Shown here: one piece after another, positions 15,902-25,786 of the stretch | Layout of the letters: each line of letters opens with the position of its first letter | Position numbering within the stretch: the first letter of the stretch is position 1 | DNA from: Polluticaenibacter yanchengensis | Lineage (GTDB): Bacteria; Bacteroidota; Bacteroidia; Chitinophagales; Chitinophagaceae | Reading direction: 5' to 3' | Length of the DNA stretch: 64,000 nucleotides | Assembly (NCBI GenBank): GCA_027854065.1 | Contig: JAQGEF010000021.1 | Coordinates: 1-64,000, forward strand | Program-made: the position numbers and the translations under genes | Notes under the pieces: generated by a model | Database searches by the model: none | Told to the model about the DNA's origin: nothing | Seen by the model: the letters and a program-made list of their open reading frames with translations, nothing else

Positions 15902-18172
15902 TTATTTGCTTTGAAATTGCTTCCGGATAATGTTTAATGCAGCACCTTCCTGGAACCAGGTAATTTGCTGGGCATTGTAACTATGGTTGGCCATAATAAT
16001 ATCCGAAGAACCGTCCGAATGATGAAAAACCAATGTTAAAGGCACACCCGGAGTGAATTTAGTTAATCCAAGTATATCCACTGTATCATCTTCCTGGATT
16101 TTTTCATAATCCGCTTTATCTGCAAAAGTTAAAGCCAGCATACCCTGTTTTTTCAGGTTTGTTTCGTGTATGCGGGCAAAGGATTTAACCAGTACCGCAC
16201 GTACACCCAAATGACGAGGTTCCATAGCAGCATGCTCGCGCGAAGAACCTTCTCCATAATTTTCATCTCCTACAACAATAGAGCCGATGCCCGCAGCTTT
16301 ATAAGCCCGCTGTGTAGCAGGAACAGGACCGTATTCACCTGTTAACTGGTTTTTAACATTATCAGTTTTGTCATTAAAATAGTTGACAGCACCTATCAGC
16401 ATATTGTTGGAAATATTATCCAGGTGACCACGGAACTTCAACCATGGGCCTGCCATAGAGATATGGTCAGTGGTACATTTTCCTTTTGCTTTTATTAATA
16501 ACTTTAATCCTATAAGATCAGTTTGTTCCCATGGATTAAATGGTGCTAATAATTGCAAACGGTTACTATCCGGGCTTACCTGTACAGTAACATTACTGCC
16601 ATCTTTTGCCGGCGCCTGGTATCCTGGATCTTCAGCATCGAAACCTTTTTTAGGTAATTCATCACCGCTTGGAGGATCAAGCTTTACCTGCTCACCATTT
16701 TCGTTTGTTAAGGTATCTGTAAGCGGGTTAAAGGTTAAATCCCCTGCAATAGCTAAGGCGGTTACGATTTCCGGGCTTGCAACAAAAGCTAGCGTATTCG
16801 GATTACCATCTGCACGTTTAGCAAAGTTCCTGTTGAAAGAGTGAACAATTGTATTACGCTCTTGTTTTTCTGCTCCAAAACGCTCCCACATACCAATACA
16901 AGGGCCGCATGCATTAGCAAATACTTTAGCACCTATTTTAGAGAACGTATCAAGGAAGCCGTCTCTTTCAATAGTAGAACGTACCAGCTCACTGCCAGGA
17001 GTAATAGTAAATTCAGCTTTCGTTTTTAAACCTTTTTTACCTACCTGGCCAGCCAGGCTTACAGCACGGCTGATATCTTCGTAACTGGAGTTGGTACAAG
17101 AACCAATCAAACCCACTTCTACTTTTGTCGGCCAGTTATTAGCTGCCGCTGCTTCTTTCATTTTAGAAATCGGCGTAGCCAGGTCCGGAGTAAAAGGGCC
17201 GTTCAGGTGTGGCTCTAATTCATCTAAATTAATCTCAATTACCTGGTCAAAATATTGTTCAGGATTAGCATATACTTCAGCATCTCCGGTTAAGTGTTCA
17301 GAGATGCGATCTGCTAAACTGGCCACTTCTGCACGACCAGTTGCTTTTAAGTAACGGCTCATACTGTCATCATAACCAAATGTAGAAGTAGTGGCCCCAA
17401 TTTCCGCGCCCATGTTGCAAATAGTACCTTTTCCGGTACAGCTCATAGAAGTGGCACCTTCACCAAAATATTCCACTACCGCACCGGTACCTCCTTTAAC
17501 AGTTAAGATACCGGCTACTTTTAATATTACATCTTTTGGTGCCGTCCAGCCATTTAATTTACCGGTTAGTTTTACACCAATCAGCTTAGGCATTTTAAGT
17601 TCCCATGGTAACCCTGCCATTACATCGCAGGCATCAGCACCACCAACACCAATTGCAATCATCCCCAGGCCACCTGCATTTACAGTATGGCTGTCGGTAC
17701 CAATCATCATACCACCGGGAAAAGCATAGTTCTCTAAAACAACCTGGTGAATAATACCTGCACCGGGCCTCCAGAAACCAATACCATATTTATTTGAAAC
17801 AGACGCAAGAAAATCATAAACTTCTTTAGATTCTGTAACTGCACGTTCTAAATCCGATACACTGTCATTTTTCGCTACAATTAAATGGTCGCAATGTACA
17901 GTACTGGGTACTGCCACTTTAGAGCGGCCTGCCTGCATAAATTGTAATAAAGCCATTTGCGCTGTCGCATCCTGCATTGCTACACGATCCGGTGCAAAAT
18001 CCACATAACTCACACCACGTCCGTACACTTGTCTGGGCATGCCTTCTGTAAGGTGTGCGTACAGTATTTTTTCTGTAAGTGTTAACGGGCGGCCAACAAT
18101 CTTTCTGGCAGCTTCTACACGAGCTGGAATACGCTCGTACACAGCTTTTATCATTTCTAAATCAAATGCCAT
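15902..18172 (-). CDS. acn: Aconitate hydratase (mitochondrial-type)
   Basis: Aconitase isomerises citrate to isocitrate through cis-aconitate with a [4Fe-4S] cluster. The 756 residues match the mitochondrial-like bacterial form, shorter than AcnA/IRP (about 890). Cluster ligands are Cys359 ([10 protein letters not shown]), Cys422 and Cys425 ([11 protein letters not shown]). Other landmarks: [29 protein letters not shown], and the swivel-domain [12 protein letters not shown] with the substrate-binding SREH. A second, unrelated-architecture aconitase lies 221 bp upstream on the same strand. It has its own terminator. Confidence 0.96.
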   Translation of the reverse strand: MAFDLEMIKAVYERIPARVEAARKIVGRPLTLTEKILYAHLTEGMPRQVYGRGVSYVDFAPDRVAMQDATAQMALLQFMQAGRSKVAVPSTVHCDHLIVAKNDSVSDLERAVTESKEVYDFLASVSNKYGIGFWRPGAGIIHQVVLENYAFPGGMMIGTDSHTVNAGGLGMIAIGVGGADACDVMAGLPWELKMPKLIGVKLTGKLNGWTAPKDVILKVAGILTVKGGTGAVVEYFGEGATSMSCTGKGTICNMGAEIGATTSTFGYDDSMSRYLKATGRAEVASLADRISEHLTGDAEVYANPEQYFDQVIEINLDELEPHLNGPFTPDLATPISKMKEAAAANNWPTKVEVGLIGSCTNSSYEDISRAVSLAGQVGKKGLKTKAEFTITPGSELVRSTIERDGFLDTFSKIGAKVFANACGPCIGMWERFGAEKQERNTIVHSFNRNFAKRADGNPNTLAFVASPEIVTALAIAGDLTFNPLTDTLTNENGEQVKLDPPSGDELPKKGFDAEDPGYQAPAKDGSNVTVQVSPDSNRLQLLAPFNPWEQTDLIGLKLLIKAKGKCTTDHISMAGPWLKFRGHLDNISNNMLIGAVNYFNDKTDNVKNQLTGEYGPVPATQRAYKAAGIGSIVVGDENYGEGSSREHAAMEPRHLGVRAVLVKSFARIHETNLKKQGMLALTFADKADYEKIQEDDTVDILGLTKFTPGVPLTLVFHHSDGSSDIIMANHSYNAQQITWFQEGAALNIIRKQFQSK

Positions 18173-18269
18173 ATCTTATAATTTTATAATTATGCGTTAT
18201 AAATAATGCATCTCAAATTTCCGGGTTATAAAGACAAAATACAATTTTTGGTAATCATCCGGAGAACCC

Positions 18270-18316
18270 TGATTGAGCGACATTGGCGACGCTCCGTTCT
18301 ACTATATGCTACTATT
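18270..18316 (-). repeat. 47-bp dispersed repeat, copy 2
   Basis: Inverse complement of the repeat at 6345-6391, same total length. On the minus strand it begins 78 nt after the acnB stop, in acnB's direction, repeating the placement of copy 1. The rest of the 18173-18393 gap holds no gene. Confidence 0.8.
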
Positions 18317-18393
18317 AATCTTTTATCTAAACGAAAACCTGAGATGCACTTACACTTGTCTGAAACTAAAGTTATATCTATTTTCTGTCTGTT

Positions 18394-21159
18394 TTATCTT
18401 TTTAGTGACAAAGGAACAAACTTTGTGAGGTTAATCCCTTCCACTGCAGATTTATATTCATCCATATTAGGAATACGTCCGAGAATTGCAGAAAGGACAA
18501 CTACCGGTGTTGAGGCCAGCAAAGACTCTCCTTTTTTACCTTCAGCATCTTCTACAACCCTTCCCTGGAAAAGACGTGTAGAAGTAGCCAGTACAGTATC
18601 ACCTTTTGCCGCTTTTTCCTGGTTACCCATACAAAGGTTACAACCAGGGCGTTCCAGGTACATCATGTTTTCATATTCGGTACGTGCGGCTACTTTTGGC
18701 GCATTATCATCAAATTCGAACCCGGAATATTTTTGTAATACATCCCAGTCGCCTTCAGTTTTTAACTCCTCAATAATATTATAGGTAGGAGCTGCAACTA
18801 CCAACGGTGCATGAAATTCAACTTTACCTTGTTGTTGTTCAAGGTTTTTAAGCATTTGTGAAACGATTTTTAAATCGCCTTTATGCACCATACAGGAACC
18901 TACGAAACCAAGATCTACTTTTTTATCATCTCCATAGTAAGAGAGTGCGCGGATAGTATCGTGTGTGTATCTCTTAGATATATCTTTATTATGAACATCC
19001 GGGTCTGCTATCATCGGTTCAACAATTACGTCCAGGTCTATGACTACTTCTGCATAATATTTTGCATTTTCATCCGGCATTAAAGCTGGTTTTTCACCTG
19101 ATTTGATTTCTGCAATGCGTTTATCAGCTTTATTGATTAAGCCTTGAAGTACCTGTCTGCTGTTATCCATTCCTTTATCAATCATGATCTGGATCCGCGC
19201 TTTAGCAATCTCTAATGATTGTATCAATACATCATCTTCTGAAATACAGATGGATGCTTTTGCTTTCATTTCTGCCGTCCAGTCTGTAAATGTAAATGCC
19301 TGGTCAGCCGGGAGTGTTCCAATGTGGACCTCAATGATCCTGCCCTGGAAAACGTTTTCTCCACCAAACTGCTGCAACATTTGTGCCTGTGTTGCATGCA
19401 CCACATCACGGAAGTCCATGTGGTCTTTCATTTCTCCCTTGAAAGTTACTTTTACGGATTCAGGAATCGGCATGGAGGCTTCACCTGTGGCCAATGCTAA
19501 GGCCACTGTTCCGGAGTCAGCGCCAAAAGCGACACCTTTTGACATCCTTGTGTGTGAGTCACCACCAATGATGATAGCCCACTCGTCGATAGTAATATCA
19601 TTAAGTACTTTATGTATCACATCCGTCATTGAATGATATTCGCCTTTCGGGTCGCGGGCTGTGATCAATCCGAAATCGTTCATGAACTTCATCAGTTTAG
19701 GAATATTTGCCTGAGCTTTTTTATCCCAAACAGATGCAGTGTGGCAACCTGACTGGTAGGCGCCATCCACAATCGGAGAAATAACCGTAGCCGCCATGGA
19801 TTCCAATTCCTGTGCAGTCATTAAACCCGTAGTATCCTGTGAGCCTACAATATTTACTTCTACCCGCACATCAGAACCTGCGTGAAGTATTTTGCCTGGT
19901 GTTGTGCCAACGGCATTTTTATTGAATATTTTTTCTACAGCAGTCAATCCCTGGCCTTCAATTGAAATTTCTTTGGAAGGCGCAAATACCGGTGTTGGTT
20001 CTATCCCAAGAATCCTTGCCGCTACTGTCTGTATTTTTTTTCCGAATACAATTGCATATGAGCCACCGGCTTTGATAAATTCCATTTTCTGAGGCGTGAA
20101 AGCCTTGGAAATGTCAATCAATTCCTGGTCACCATTATAAAGTTTTTTCTTTTTTGTATTAATCGTTAATACTGTACCTGTGGCTACAGAATATACTTCT
20201 TCCAGGATCGGGTCTCCGTTTTCATTACGTATAACATTCCCTTCAGTATCTACTTTCTTTACCCAGTTCTTCAGATCTAAACCAATACCTCCGGTCACAT
20301 CTACTGTGGTTAAGAATATTGGAGAGATACCGTTGGTACCACCAACAATAGGTGCGATATTTACAAATGGTACATATTTGCTGGCTTGTTTACCAGTCCA
20401 AAGCGCTACGTTGTTTACACCAGACATCCTGGAAGAACCTACGCCCATTGTTCCTTTTTCTGCAATCAGCATCACGCTTTTATCGGGATGTTGTGCCTGT
20501 AAGCTCCTGATTTCGGATTGTGCCTGAGGTGTAATCATACACAGGCCATGTAATTCACGGTCTGAACGGGAGTGCGCCTGGTTGCCCGGTGATAATAAAT
20601 CTGTGGAAATATCTCCTTCGCCCGCAATAAAGGTGACTACCTGGATCTCTTCCGGAACTTCCGGTAAGTTGGTGAAAAATTCAGCTTTTGCGTAACTTTC
20701 AAGAATATCTTTTGCAACCTGGTTGTCGTTTTTGAAGGCTTCTTTTAAACGGTCGGTATCTGCATCATAAAGGAAAACCTGTGTTTTAAGTACTTCTCCT
20801 GCTTGTTTAGCAATAGAAGTGTCTTCACCCAATGCTAAATCCAGCAGAACTTCTATTGAAGGCCCCCCTTTCATATGAGATAATAATTCGAAGGCGTATG
20901 CAGGTGTAATTTCTTCTACTATTGATTCGCCAAGAATAATTTCTTTTAAGAAACGTGCTTTTACACCGGCTGCACTTGTAGTGCCGGGTAAAGTGTTGTA
21001 AATAAAGAATTTTAGTGAGTCTTCACGATACTGATTCGCAGTGTCTTTAATTTGTGCAATTATTTCGCCTAGTAATTCGGCACCATCAATTGGTTTGGGA
21101 TGAAGTCCAAGGTTTTTCCGTTCTTCAATCTCTTTAAGATAATCCTGATATATGTTCAT
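18394..21159 (-). CDS. acnB: Aconitate hydratase B / 2-methylisocitrate dehydratase
   Basis: A 921-residue AcnB-type enzyme. In this family the swivel domain lies N-terminal to the cluster domains, after a HEAT-like helical domain. Residues 1-160 match the HEAT-like part. [4Fe-4S] ligands are Cys756 (GFVGSCMVHKG), Cys840 and Cys843 (RPGCNLCMGNQEKA). GGDSHTRMSKGVAFGADSG is the conserved substrate loop. It is somewhat longer than the E. coli protein (about 865). AcnB can also act on 2-methyl-cis-aconitate in the methylcitrate cycle, but no prp genes are nearby. Having AcnB and the mitochondrial-type aconitase side by side suggests division by growth state or oxidative stress. Confidence 0.96.
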   Translation of the reverse strand: MNIYQDYLKEIEERKNLGLHPKPIDGAELLGEIIAQIKDTANQYREDSLKFFIYNTLPGTTSAAGVKARFLKEIILGESIVEEITPAYAFELLSHMKGGPSIEVLLDLALGEDTSIAKQAGEVLKTQVFLYDADTDRLKEAFKNDNQVAKDILESYAKAEFFTNLPEVPEEIQVVTFIAGEGDISTDLLSPGNQAHSRSDRELHGLCMITPQAQSEIRSLQAQHPDKSVMLIAEKGTMGVGSSRMSGVNNVALWTGKQASKYVPFVNIAPIVGGTNGISPIFLTTVDVTGGIGLDLKNWVKKVDTEGNVIRNENGDPILEEVYSVATGTVLTINTKKKKLYNGDQELIDISKAFTPQKMEFIKAGGSYAIVFGKKIQTVAARILGIEPTPVFAPSKEISIEGQGLTAVEKIFNKNAVGTTPGKILHAGSDVRVEVNIVGSQDTTGLMTAQELESMAATVISPIVDGAYQSGCHTASVWDKKAQANIPKLMKFMNDFGLITARDPKGEYHSMTDVIHKVLNDITIDEWAIIIGGDSHTRMSKGVAFGADSGTVALALATGEASMPIPESVKVTFKGEMKDHMDFRDVVHATQAQMLQQFGGENVFQGRIIEVHIGTLPADQAFTFTDWTAEMKAKASICISEDDVLIQSLEIAKARIQIMIDKGMDNSRQVLQGLINKADKRIAEIKSGEKPALMPDENAKYYAEVVIDLDVIVEPMIADPDVHNKDISKRYTHDTIRALSYYGDDKKVDLGFVGSCMVHKGDLKIVSQMLKNLEQQQGKVEFHAPLVVAAPTYNIIEELKTEGDWDVLQKYSGFEFDDNAPKVAARTEYENMMYLERPGCNLCMGNQEKAAKGDTVLATSTRLFQGRVVEDAEGKKGESLLASTPVVVLSAILGRIPNMDEYKSAVEGINLTKFVPLSLKR

Positions 21160-21587
21160 AATAGTCTTTTGAATAATAAGCCCAGATTATTTAAAAGTCG
21201 CTGTTACAGTCATTTTTAAATAAAATCTGCTACATCTTAATGTGTGCGAATTTACGAATTACTATTCATGTCATGAAATTGTAAATCTACAAATTGTATT
21301 ATTTTTTAGGATTTTCGCTTTTTATTTTATTTTTCCGCTTTTCGTAACCTCAATGCGTTTTTATTTAGATTTCTTCTAATTAATATGCCTTGATTCATGT
21401 TAATGATTTAAGAAATAGTCTGGATTGTTGAATATTATTTTTTACTATTTTCCTTTTCTGTAAATGATGGTACAATAAATTAAACCGGAATTAAGGTTGG
21501 GAAATTTCATATAACTCAAAAATTATATTGGGTGTTTTCAGTATTTCCAACTTTTTTTGTTATTTTGCTTACAAATCTTATTTTAAA
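21160..21587. other. Intergenic region, no gene seen
   Basis: A very AT-rich 428-bp divergent spacer between acnB and the PspC gene. I find no good reading frame and no full consensus promoter; TTATTTTG at 21560-21567, one base off the -7 consensus, lies 20 nt before the PspC start. Confidence 0.4.
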
Positions 21588-21818
21588 ATGGAAATATTTA
21601 ATCAAATAAGACGCTTCGTTGAAATAAATATTTTTGGTGTATGTAGTTATCTGGGTGAAAAATTCAATATCGCTACGGGGAAAATAAGGCTCTATTTCAT
21701 TTACTTATCATTTCTAACCTTTGGTTCTCCTATAATTGTGTACTTTATTATCGCTTTTTGGATGAATGTTAAGCGTTATATTTTTCTTGGCCGGCGAAAC
21801 CAGTTAAGGTATAAATAG
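21588..21818 (+). CDS. PspC domain membrane protein
   Basis: A 76-residue protein starting MEIFNQIRRFVE; an upstream in-frame ATG at 21528 would add a phenylalanine-rich stretch and is less likely. The PspC signature is visible as GVCSYLGEKFNIATGKIRLYF, followed by a transmembrane helix (about residues 36-55) and a basic tail WMNVKRYIFLGRRNQLRYK. PspC proteins sit in the inner membrane and respond to envelope stress. There are no other psp genes nearby. It is a single gene with a possible promoter just upstream. Confidence 0.75.
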   Translation: MEIFNQIRRFVEINIFGVCSYLGEKFNIATGKIRLYFIYLSFLTFGSPIIVYFIIAFWMNVKRYIFLGRRNQLRYK

Positions 21819-21962
21819 TTATACTTTGTATTCTTTTTTCAATTACTTGCTATGGGCATTTAGGGCATGTTTTGAGATATCGGGTATCAAAATTCACTGG
21901 AAAGCTCAGTTTTTGAATCCTTTTATTCTATAATTGTTATTTCTAATGCCATCTCTTCAAGC

Positions 21963-22148
21963 TCATCTATTAATAATTCTATGCAACGCATCAGGTATCT
22001 GCATTTTGCTGTCCACATACATTTGCTGAGCTATTTTCATCATTTCCAGTACCGAAATCTGACCTGTTGCATTTAGAAATATTTCCTGTGTCCCTAATTC
22101 CATTGTAATGATGGTTGGTTTATTATTGGGAACATTAACCACATACAT
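21963..22148 (-). pseudogene. Short fragment, possibly the decayed C-terminus of a larger gene
   Basis: A 61-residue frame on the minus strand (MYVVNVPNNKPTIITMELGT and on, ending ALHRIINR). The frame stays open upstream of the ATG for about 17 more codons (YFKKTRTWDWLNEKQ) until a TAA, which suggests the ATG is internal and the rest of the gene is lost. The composition is protein-like, with hydrophobic periodicity, and does not look like a chance frame. No family is recognised. It could also be a genuine small protein. Confidence 0.35.
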
Positions 22149-22346
22149 TTGTTTTTCATTTAACCAATCCCAGGTTCTTGTTTTTTTAAAGTATTTATCC
22201 TTGTTTTAGTGGCTTTTAATAGTGTTGAATTCTGGTTTCTTACTCTTGTTGAAATTAAAAAGCTTGTTTAATATGGTATTGAAATTTGTAATATATGTAA
22301 ATGAATCTGTTGTTTTAAATAGTAAGGGAATGTGGCAATGCAGAGC

Positions 22347-22464
22347 GGCTGCGGCATGCGTTGGTGGCGAGGAACGAGCCAGTGCGACGAAGGAGCACCG
22401 AGCGTAGCGGAGCCATAAGCACGCCGGACAGCTGTTGCATAGAATTACAAATACTGAAAGCCCC
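22347..22464 (-). repeat. GC-rich 3'-end element, copy C
   Basis: Minus orientation: head GGGGCTTTCAG ending at 22464, 37 bp to CCGGC at 22427, tail GCCGCAGCC ending at 22347. The head starts 43 nt after the radical SAM stop, directly past its terminator. Its head region (GGCTTTCAG, then TGTAATTCTAT) closely matches copy D. Confidence 0.85.
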
Positions 22465-22470
22465 ACCAAT

Positions 22471-22499
22471 AAAAAAAGACTCCAATAGTTGAAGTCTTT
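22471..22499 (-). terminator. Radical SAM gene intrinsic terminator
   Basis: On the minus strand AAAGACT (22499-22493) pairs with AGTCTTT (22481-22475) and is followed by a T run; 8 nt past the stop. Confidence 0.75.
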
Positions 22500-22506
22500 C
22501 AGTATT

Positions 22507-23793
22507 TTAATGTGCAAAGTCCATTTCGTAATTGCCATTGATGCGTTCGATAGGCGGGTTGTAATAGCCGAATTTAAGGTCGGGGAATTCCTCCCGTATC
22601 AATTCCTGCATTTCTTTTACACCCATTGCTTCACCACAATCAGTGACACCTACTTTTCCAAGGTACCAATCAGGATCGATATTGAAGTTGCGCCATTGTA
22701 TCATTTTTAAACCGGTTTCCCTGATGAGTTTTCTTAAAGCCTGGTATTCTTCTTCAGTATCTGTCATGCCCGGGAACACAAAGTAATTGATGCTGGTCCA
22801 GCCACCGTACCTGGTCATTACTTTCAGGCTTTCGATGATATCTTCGAACTGGTAATTGTTGGGGCGATAATATGGTGTATAAATTTCTTTGCGTGCACTG
22901 TTCAAGCTGACGCGAATGCTGTTTAAACCAGCCTTGCAGAGTTCTTCTACCGCATCGGGTTTACTACCATTGGTATTGATATTGATGGAACCTTTGGATG
23001 TATGCTTGCGCATTTCGAGAATGCTGTCTTTGATGGTCTTCCACATTAAAAGGGGTTCCCCTTCACAACCCTGTCCAAAACTGACAATAGGGAAGGGGGC
23101 TGATTCTAAATGTGGTACAGTAAACTCCACTATTTCCTCAACAGATGGTTTGAAGTTCAAACGTTCCTGCGGGCTTGGAATGTCTTCTTCTTCCGGCTGG
23201 AACGAAACACAGCCTACACAGTTGCTGTTGCAGGCGGGTGAGGAAGGGATGGGGCATTCCCAGCGGCCGAGTGCGAAATTGCGTGCTGCCGGACAATCGT
23301 AGGTATTGCAACAGGTGTTCATTAAATGTTGTACCAGCCTGTTGTGGGGATAGTTTTTAATTAAATACTGGCTGCCGGTCTCAATTTTATCCGCATCATA
23401 ACCTGCACATTCCTGGCGAATATCCCGCTCTATCCTAACGGCTGTTACGTAAAATTTATCATTATATAAACCTGCGGCGGTATAGCAGAATAAAGGTAGT
23501 AACGGTGCGTCCGGTTCTGTTTCGTAAGCGGATAAAAAGAGGGTTGTATGTGCCGGGGGAATAAATGCGGCAACGGCCCAGCCTTTGTCGCATAGGCGCA
23601 TGTCGCCGGTTTTTACATCAATTCCTATATTCCTGCGGCCCGGTAATTCATACAAATTGCCTCCTTCCGGCAATTCGATCCAATTGTCTTCAGGTACTTC
23701 GTAAGCATCCCAGCCGCTGCGTCCTATAGCGTATAGTGATGTATCTTCAAAAATATTTCCCTGTCCGTCGGAATATAAAACAAATGGTTGCAT
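22507..23793 (-). CDS. Radical SAM protein with extra N-terminal cysteines
   Basis: A 428-residue radical SAM enzyme: the cluster motif is CNSNCVGC (Cys188, Cys192, Cys195), placed unusually far from the N-terminus. The barrel shows FGQGCEGEPLL (the GGE-like SAM-binding strand, here with an extra cysteine), ININTNGSKPDAVEEL and SIRVSLNSARKEIYTPYYRP. Residues 1-160 form a separate unrecognised domain, and Cys161, Cys162, Cys167 and Cys180 lie just before the radical SAM motif and could hold an auxiliary cluster. Radical SAM enzymes cleave S-adenosylmethionine to start radical chemistry; the substrate here is unknown. It is separated by 83 nt from the nonulosonate operon upstream and may be its last gene, but nothing else ties it to that pathway. 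Confidence 0.88.
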   Translation of the reverse strand: MQPFVLYSDGQGNIFEDTSLYAIGRSGWDAYEVPEDNWIELPEGGNLYELPGRRNIGIDVKTGDMRLCDKGWAVAAFIPPAHTTLFLSAYETEPDAPLLPLFCYTAAGLYNDKFYVTAVRIERDIRQECAGYDADKIETGSQYLIKNYPHNRLVQHLMNTCCNTYDCPAARNFALGRWECPIPSSPACNSNCVGCVSFQPEEEDIPSPQERLNFKPSVEEIVEFTVPHLESAPFPIVSFGQGCEGEPLLMWKTIKDSILEMRKHTSKGSININTNGSKPDAVEELCKAGLNSIRVSLNSARKEIYTPYYRPNNYQFEDIIESLKVMTRYGGWTSINYFVFPGMTDTEEEYQALRKLIRETGLKMIQWRNFNIDPDWYLGKVGVTDCGEAMGVKEMQELIREEFPDLKFGYYNPPIERINGNYEMDFAH

Positions 23794-23876
23794 AAATTAG
23801 CCTTAGGCGTGTTGCCTTATGTTATAAGTGAAGTGGCGAAGTTCCGACTTTTTGGGGAAAGGAAGAAAACTGTTTT

Positions 23877-25292
23877 TTAGGCAGTTTTCTCATTTAGGCT
23901 ATTAATAATAACATTGGCAATATTTGATTCTGCCTCTGTTATTATGCTGTTTGTAATTAAATGGAGGAAGTCGTGTTTTCCTGTGCAATATTTTTCAGGA
24001 GATTCTATGATATTTATGATGCTTTCTGAATAGTCTTTTTCATCATAAATATATTGTACGGCGTTCATTTTTTTCATTTCCTTGAAATGATCTTCGCTAT
24101 GGATATCACGGGCATAATCAAAACCTTCATCCAGGCCTTTTTGTGGCGTAAATGCTAAATAAATGCATGGTTTATCTAAAATGGCGCCATCTAAGGCCAT
24201 TGTAGAGGATACGTTTATAATAACATTGACATTGTTTACAACATTGGTGATGTTTGAAATGTCATCAAATGTAGGTACTGCACCTCCCCAGTTATTGCCA
24301 TTATTTACCCAGATAGGGTCTATGGATACAATCCAGGGATATTTTGACAGAACGTAATTGTGTCTTCCCGAAGTGTCTGCCGGTGACCTTCTGAAAATTA
24401 ACTCTGGTCTTTTTTCTTCGGGTAATTTTAAAATGGCTTCTGCTGTACTTATTAAAAGTAAATCATCATATGGAGAAGTCCTGTAATCGGATCCTGTAAA
24501 CAGGATCTTTGATTTATTGATATCCAGTTTAAACTTGTTGCAGAACTCCTGTTTCGGAAGGACGAATTTGCTATTCCTGTAAAAATTAAACTGTGGTGTA
24601 CCTGTAATGATTAATTTGTCGTTGGGAATTTCCGGATAGAACAAATTCATCTGATTTTTCATGAATGAGCTCCATAAAAGGTATTTATCTGCTAAGCTGT
24701 AAAGTTTTGCTTTGGCAATATTATCCCATGAATAGATTACAGAAATTCTTTTGACAGATAATCTTTTGGCAGCTTCATAAAATGGAATATTGATAATAGG
24801 TCGTTGATGAAGACTGATGATCAAATCTATTTTATTTTCGGTCAACAGGTTCTCGTAGAAAGAAAAATCACATTGGGCTAAATGCTTCTGGTATTTTGCT
24901 TCGAGCTTTAATATTTTATTATAATCCTTATAAATAGTACCTGCAAACAGCTGCACACTTTTTAAGAACGCTTTTTTAGTGAACTTACTTGCAATGGTTT
25001 TTGTTTTTAAAATAGTAGGATTATTGAGTTTTTCCGTAAAGTGTTTCAGGCGTGCGTAGGCAACAGATTCTCTCAGGAATCTTGATTTAAAGTCTTCCCT
25101 GTAATTTCTGAATGGAATGTATGATACATTGAATTTATCAAAATTAACGAGTGATTTGACATTGGATAATTCTGAAGAATGAAAAATAACAACATTCACT
25201 TGTTCACGTTTATTCAATTCTTCCAGGAGATTTGAGTATAGATAATTTTTAATACCAACGCCGTCTGGTAATAGAATGCCGATAGTTCTCAT
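23877..25292 (-). CDS. Surface-polysaccharide glycosyltransferase-like protein (GT-B / CDP-glycerol transferase-like)
   Basis: A 471-residue cytoplasmic protein starting MRTIGILLPDGVGIKN. The C-terminal segment NVNVIINVSSTMALDGAILDKP has the pattern of a serine-rich donor-binding loop followed by an acidic residue and proline, found in capsule glycosyltransferases, CDP-glycerol glycerophosphotransferases and polysialyltransferases with a GT-B fold. The middle contains SVIYSWDNIAKAKLYSLADK and YLLWSSFMKNQM, like the family's interdomain region. Its start overlaps the end of the phosphatase gene by 1 nt, so it belongs to the nonulosonate operon, and the simplest guess is that it transfers the CMP-activated sugar made there. 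That assignment is contextual. Confidence 0.65.
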   Translation of the reverse strand: MRTIGILLPDGVGIKNYLYSNLLEELNKREQVNVVIFHSSELSNVKSLVNFDKFNVSYIPFRNYREDFKSRFLRESVAYARLKHFTEKLNNPTILKTKTIASKFTKKAFLKSVQLFAGTIYKDYNKILKLEAKYQKHLAQCDFSFYENLLTENKIDLIISLHQRPIINIPFYEAAKRLSVKRISVIYSWDNIAKAKLYSLADKYLLWSSFMKNQMNLFYPEIPNDKLIITGTPQFNFYRNSKFVLPKQEFCNKFKLDINKSKILFTGSDYRTSPYDDLLLISTAEAILKLPEEKRPELIFRRSPADTSGRHNYVLSKYPWIVSIDPIWVNNGNNWGGAVPTFDDISNITNVVNNVNVIINVSSTMALDGAILDKPCIYLAFTPQKGLDEGFDYARDIHSEDHFKEMKKMNAVQYIYDEKDYSESIINIIESPEKYCTGKHDFLHLITNSIITEAESNIANVIINSLNEKTA

Positions 25293-25771
25293 TATAGATT
25301 ATTATTGATGATATATTCAACAAATTCGCGTACTACGCCATCTCCACCCATTTTTTCAAGGTGTAAAATGTTTGGAATGTTTTTGATTTTTTCCACTGCG
25401 TTTTTAGGGCAGGCAGCTAGTCCTACATTTGACAATAAATCAAAGCAATTGATATCATCGCCAATATAAGCCACTTCATTTAGTTGAATATTTTCAAGCT
25501 TGCATATTTCCAGGGCGGCATTTAACTTGCCGCCAAATATTTTACCCTGATAAAGGTAATCTGCTTTTATTTTTTGTGCTCTTCTGCTAACGATCTGGGT
25601 ATCTTCTGATGTAACGATCCCGGTTTTGATGCCGGCTTCTCTTAACAGCTGGAATGCCATCCCATCATAAGTATTGAACTTTTTAAATTCATCGCCCGAT
25701 TCGGTATAGTACATTCCTGCGTCAGTTAATACGCCATCAACGTCTGTAAGAAACAATTTTATTTTATTCAT
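25292..25771 (-). CDS. KdsC-like HAD phosphatase (probable nonulosonate 9-phosphate phosphatase)
   Basis: A 159-residue cap-less (C0) HAD phosphatase. Catalytic motif I is LTDVDGVLTD with Asp10 and Asp12; motif II is IVTSED; motif IV is IGDDINCFDLL. KdsC-type enzymes remove the phosphate from Kdo-8-P, Neu5Ac-9-P or KDN-9-P. The segment TESGDEFKKFNTYDG and the ending GGDGVVREFVEYI resemble the KDN-9-phosphate phosphatases described in Bacteroides (recognised from memory, not searched). Its position between an SDR and a glycosyltransferase in an operon with neuB and neuA supports a nonulosonic acid phosphate as substrate rather than Kdo-8-P. It overlaps the next gene by 1 nt. Confidence 0.8.
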   Translation of the reverse strand: MNKIKLFLTDVDGVLTDAGMYYTESGDEFKKFNTYDGMAFQLLREAGIKTGIVTSEDTQIVSRRAQKIKADYLYQGKIFGGKLNAALEICKLENIQLNEVAYIGDDINCFDLLSNVGLAACPKNAVEKIKNIPNILHLEKMGGDGVVREFVEYIINNNL

Positions 25772-25786
25772 TCGTTTTTATATTAA

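Noticed and set aside
18206..18784. A 192-residue plus-strand frame
   Set aside because: Most of it is the antisense of acnB; the rest is intergenic sequence containing the 47-bp repeat.
22206..22538. A 110-residue minus-strand frame
   Set aside because: It spans repeat copy C and a terminator, and overlaps the end of the radical SAM gene in another frame.
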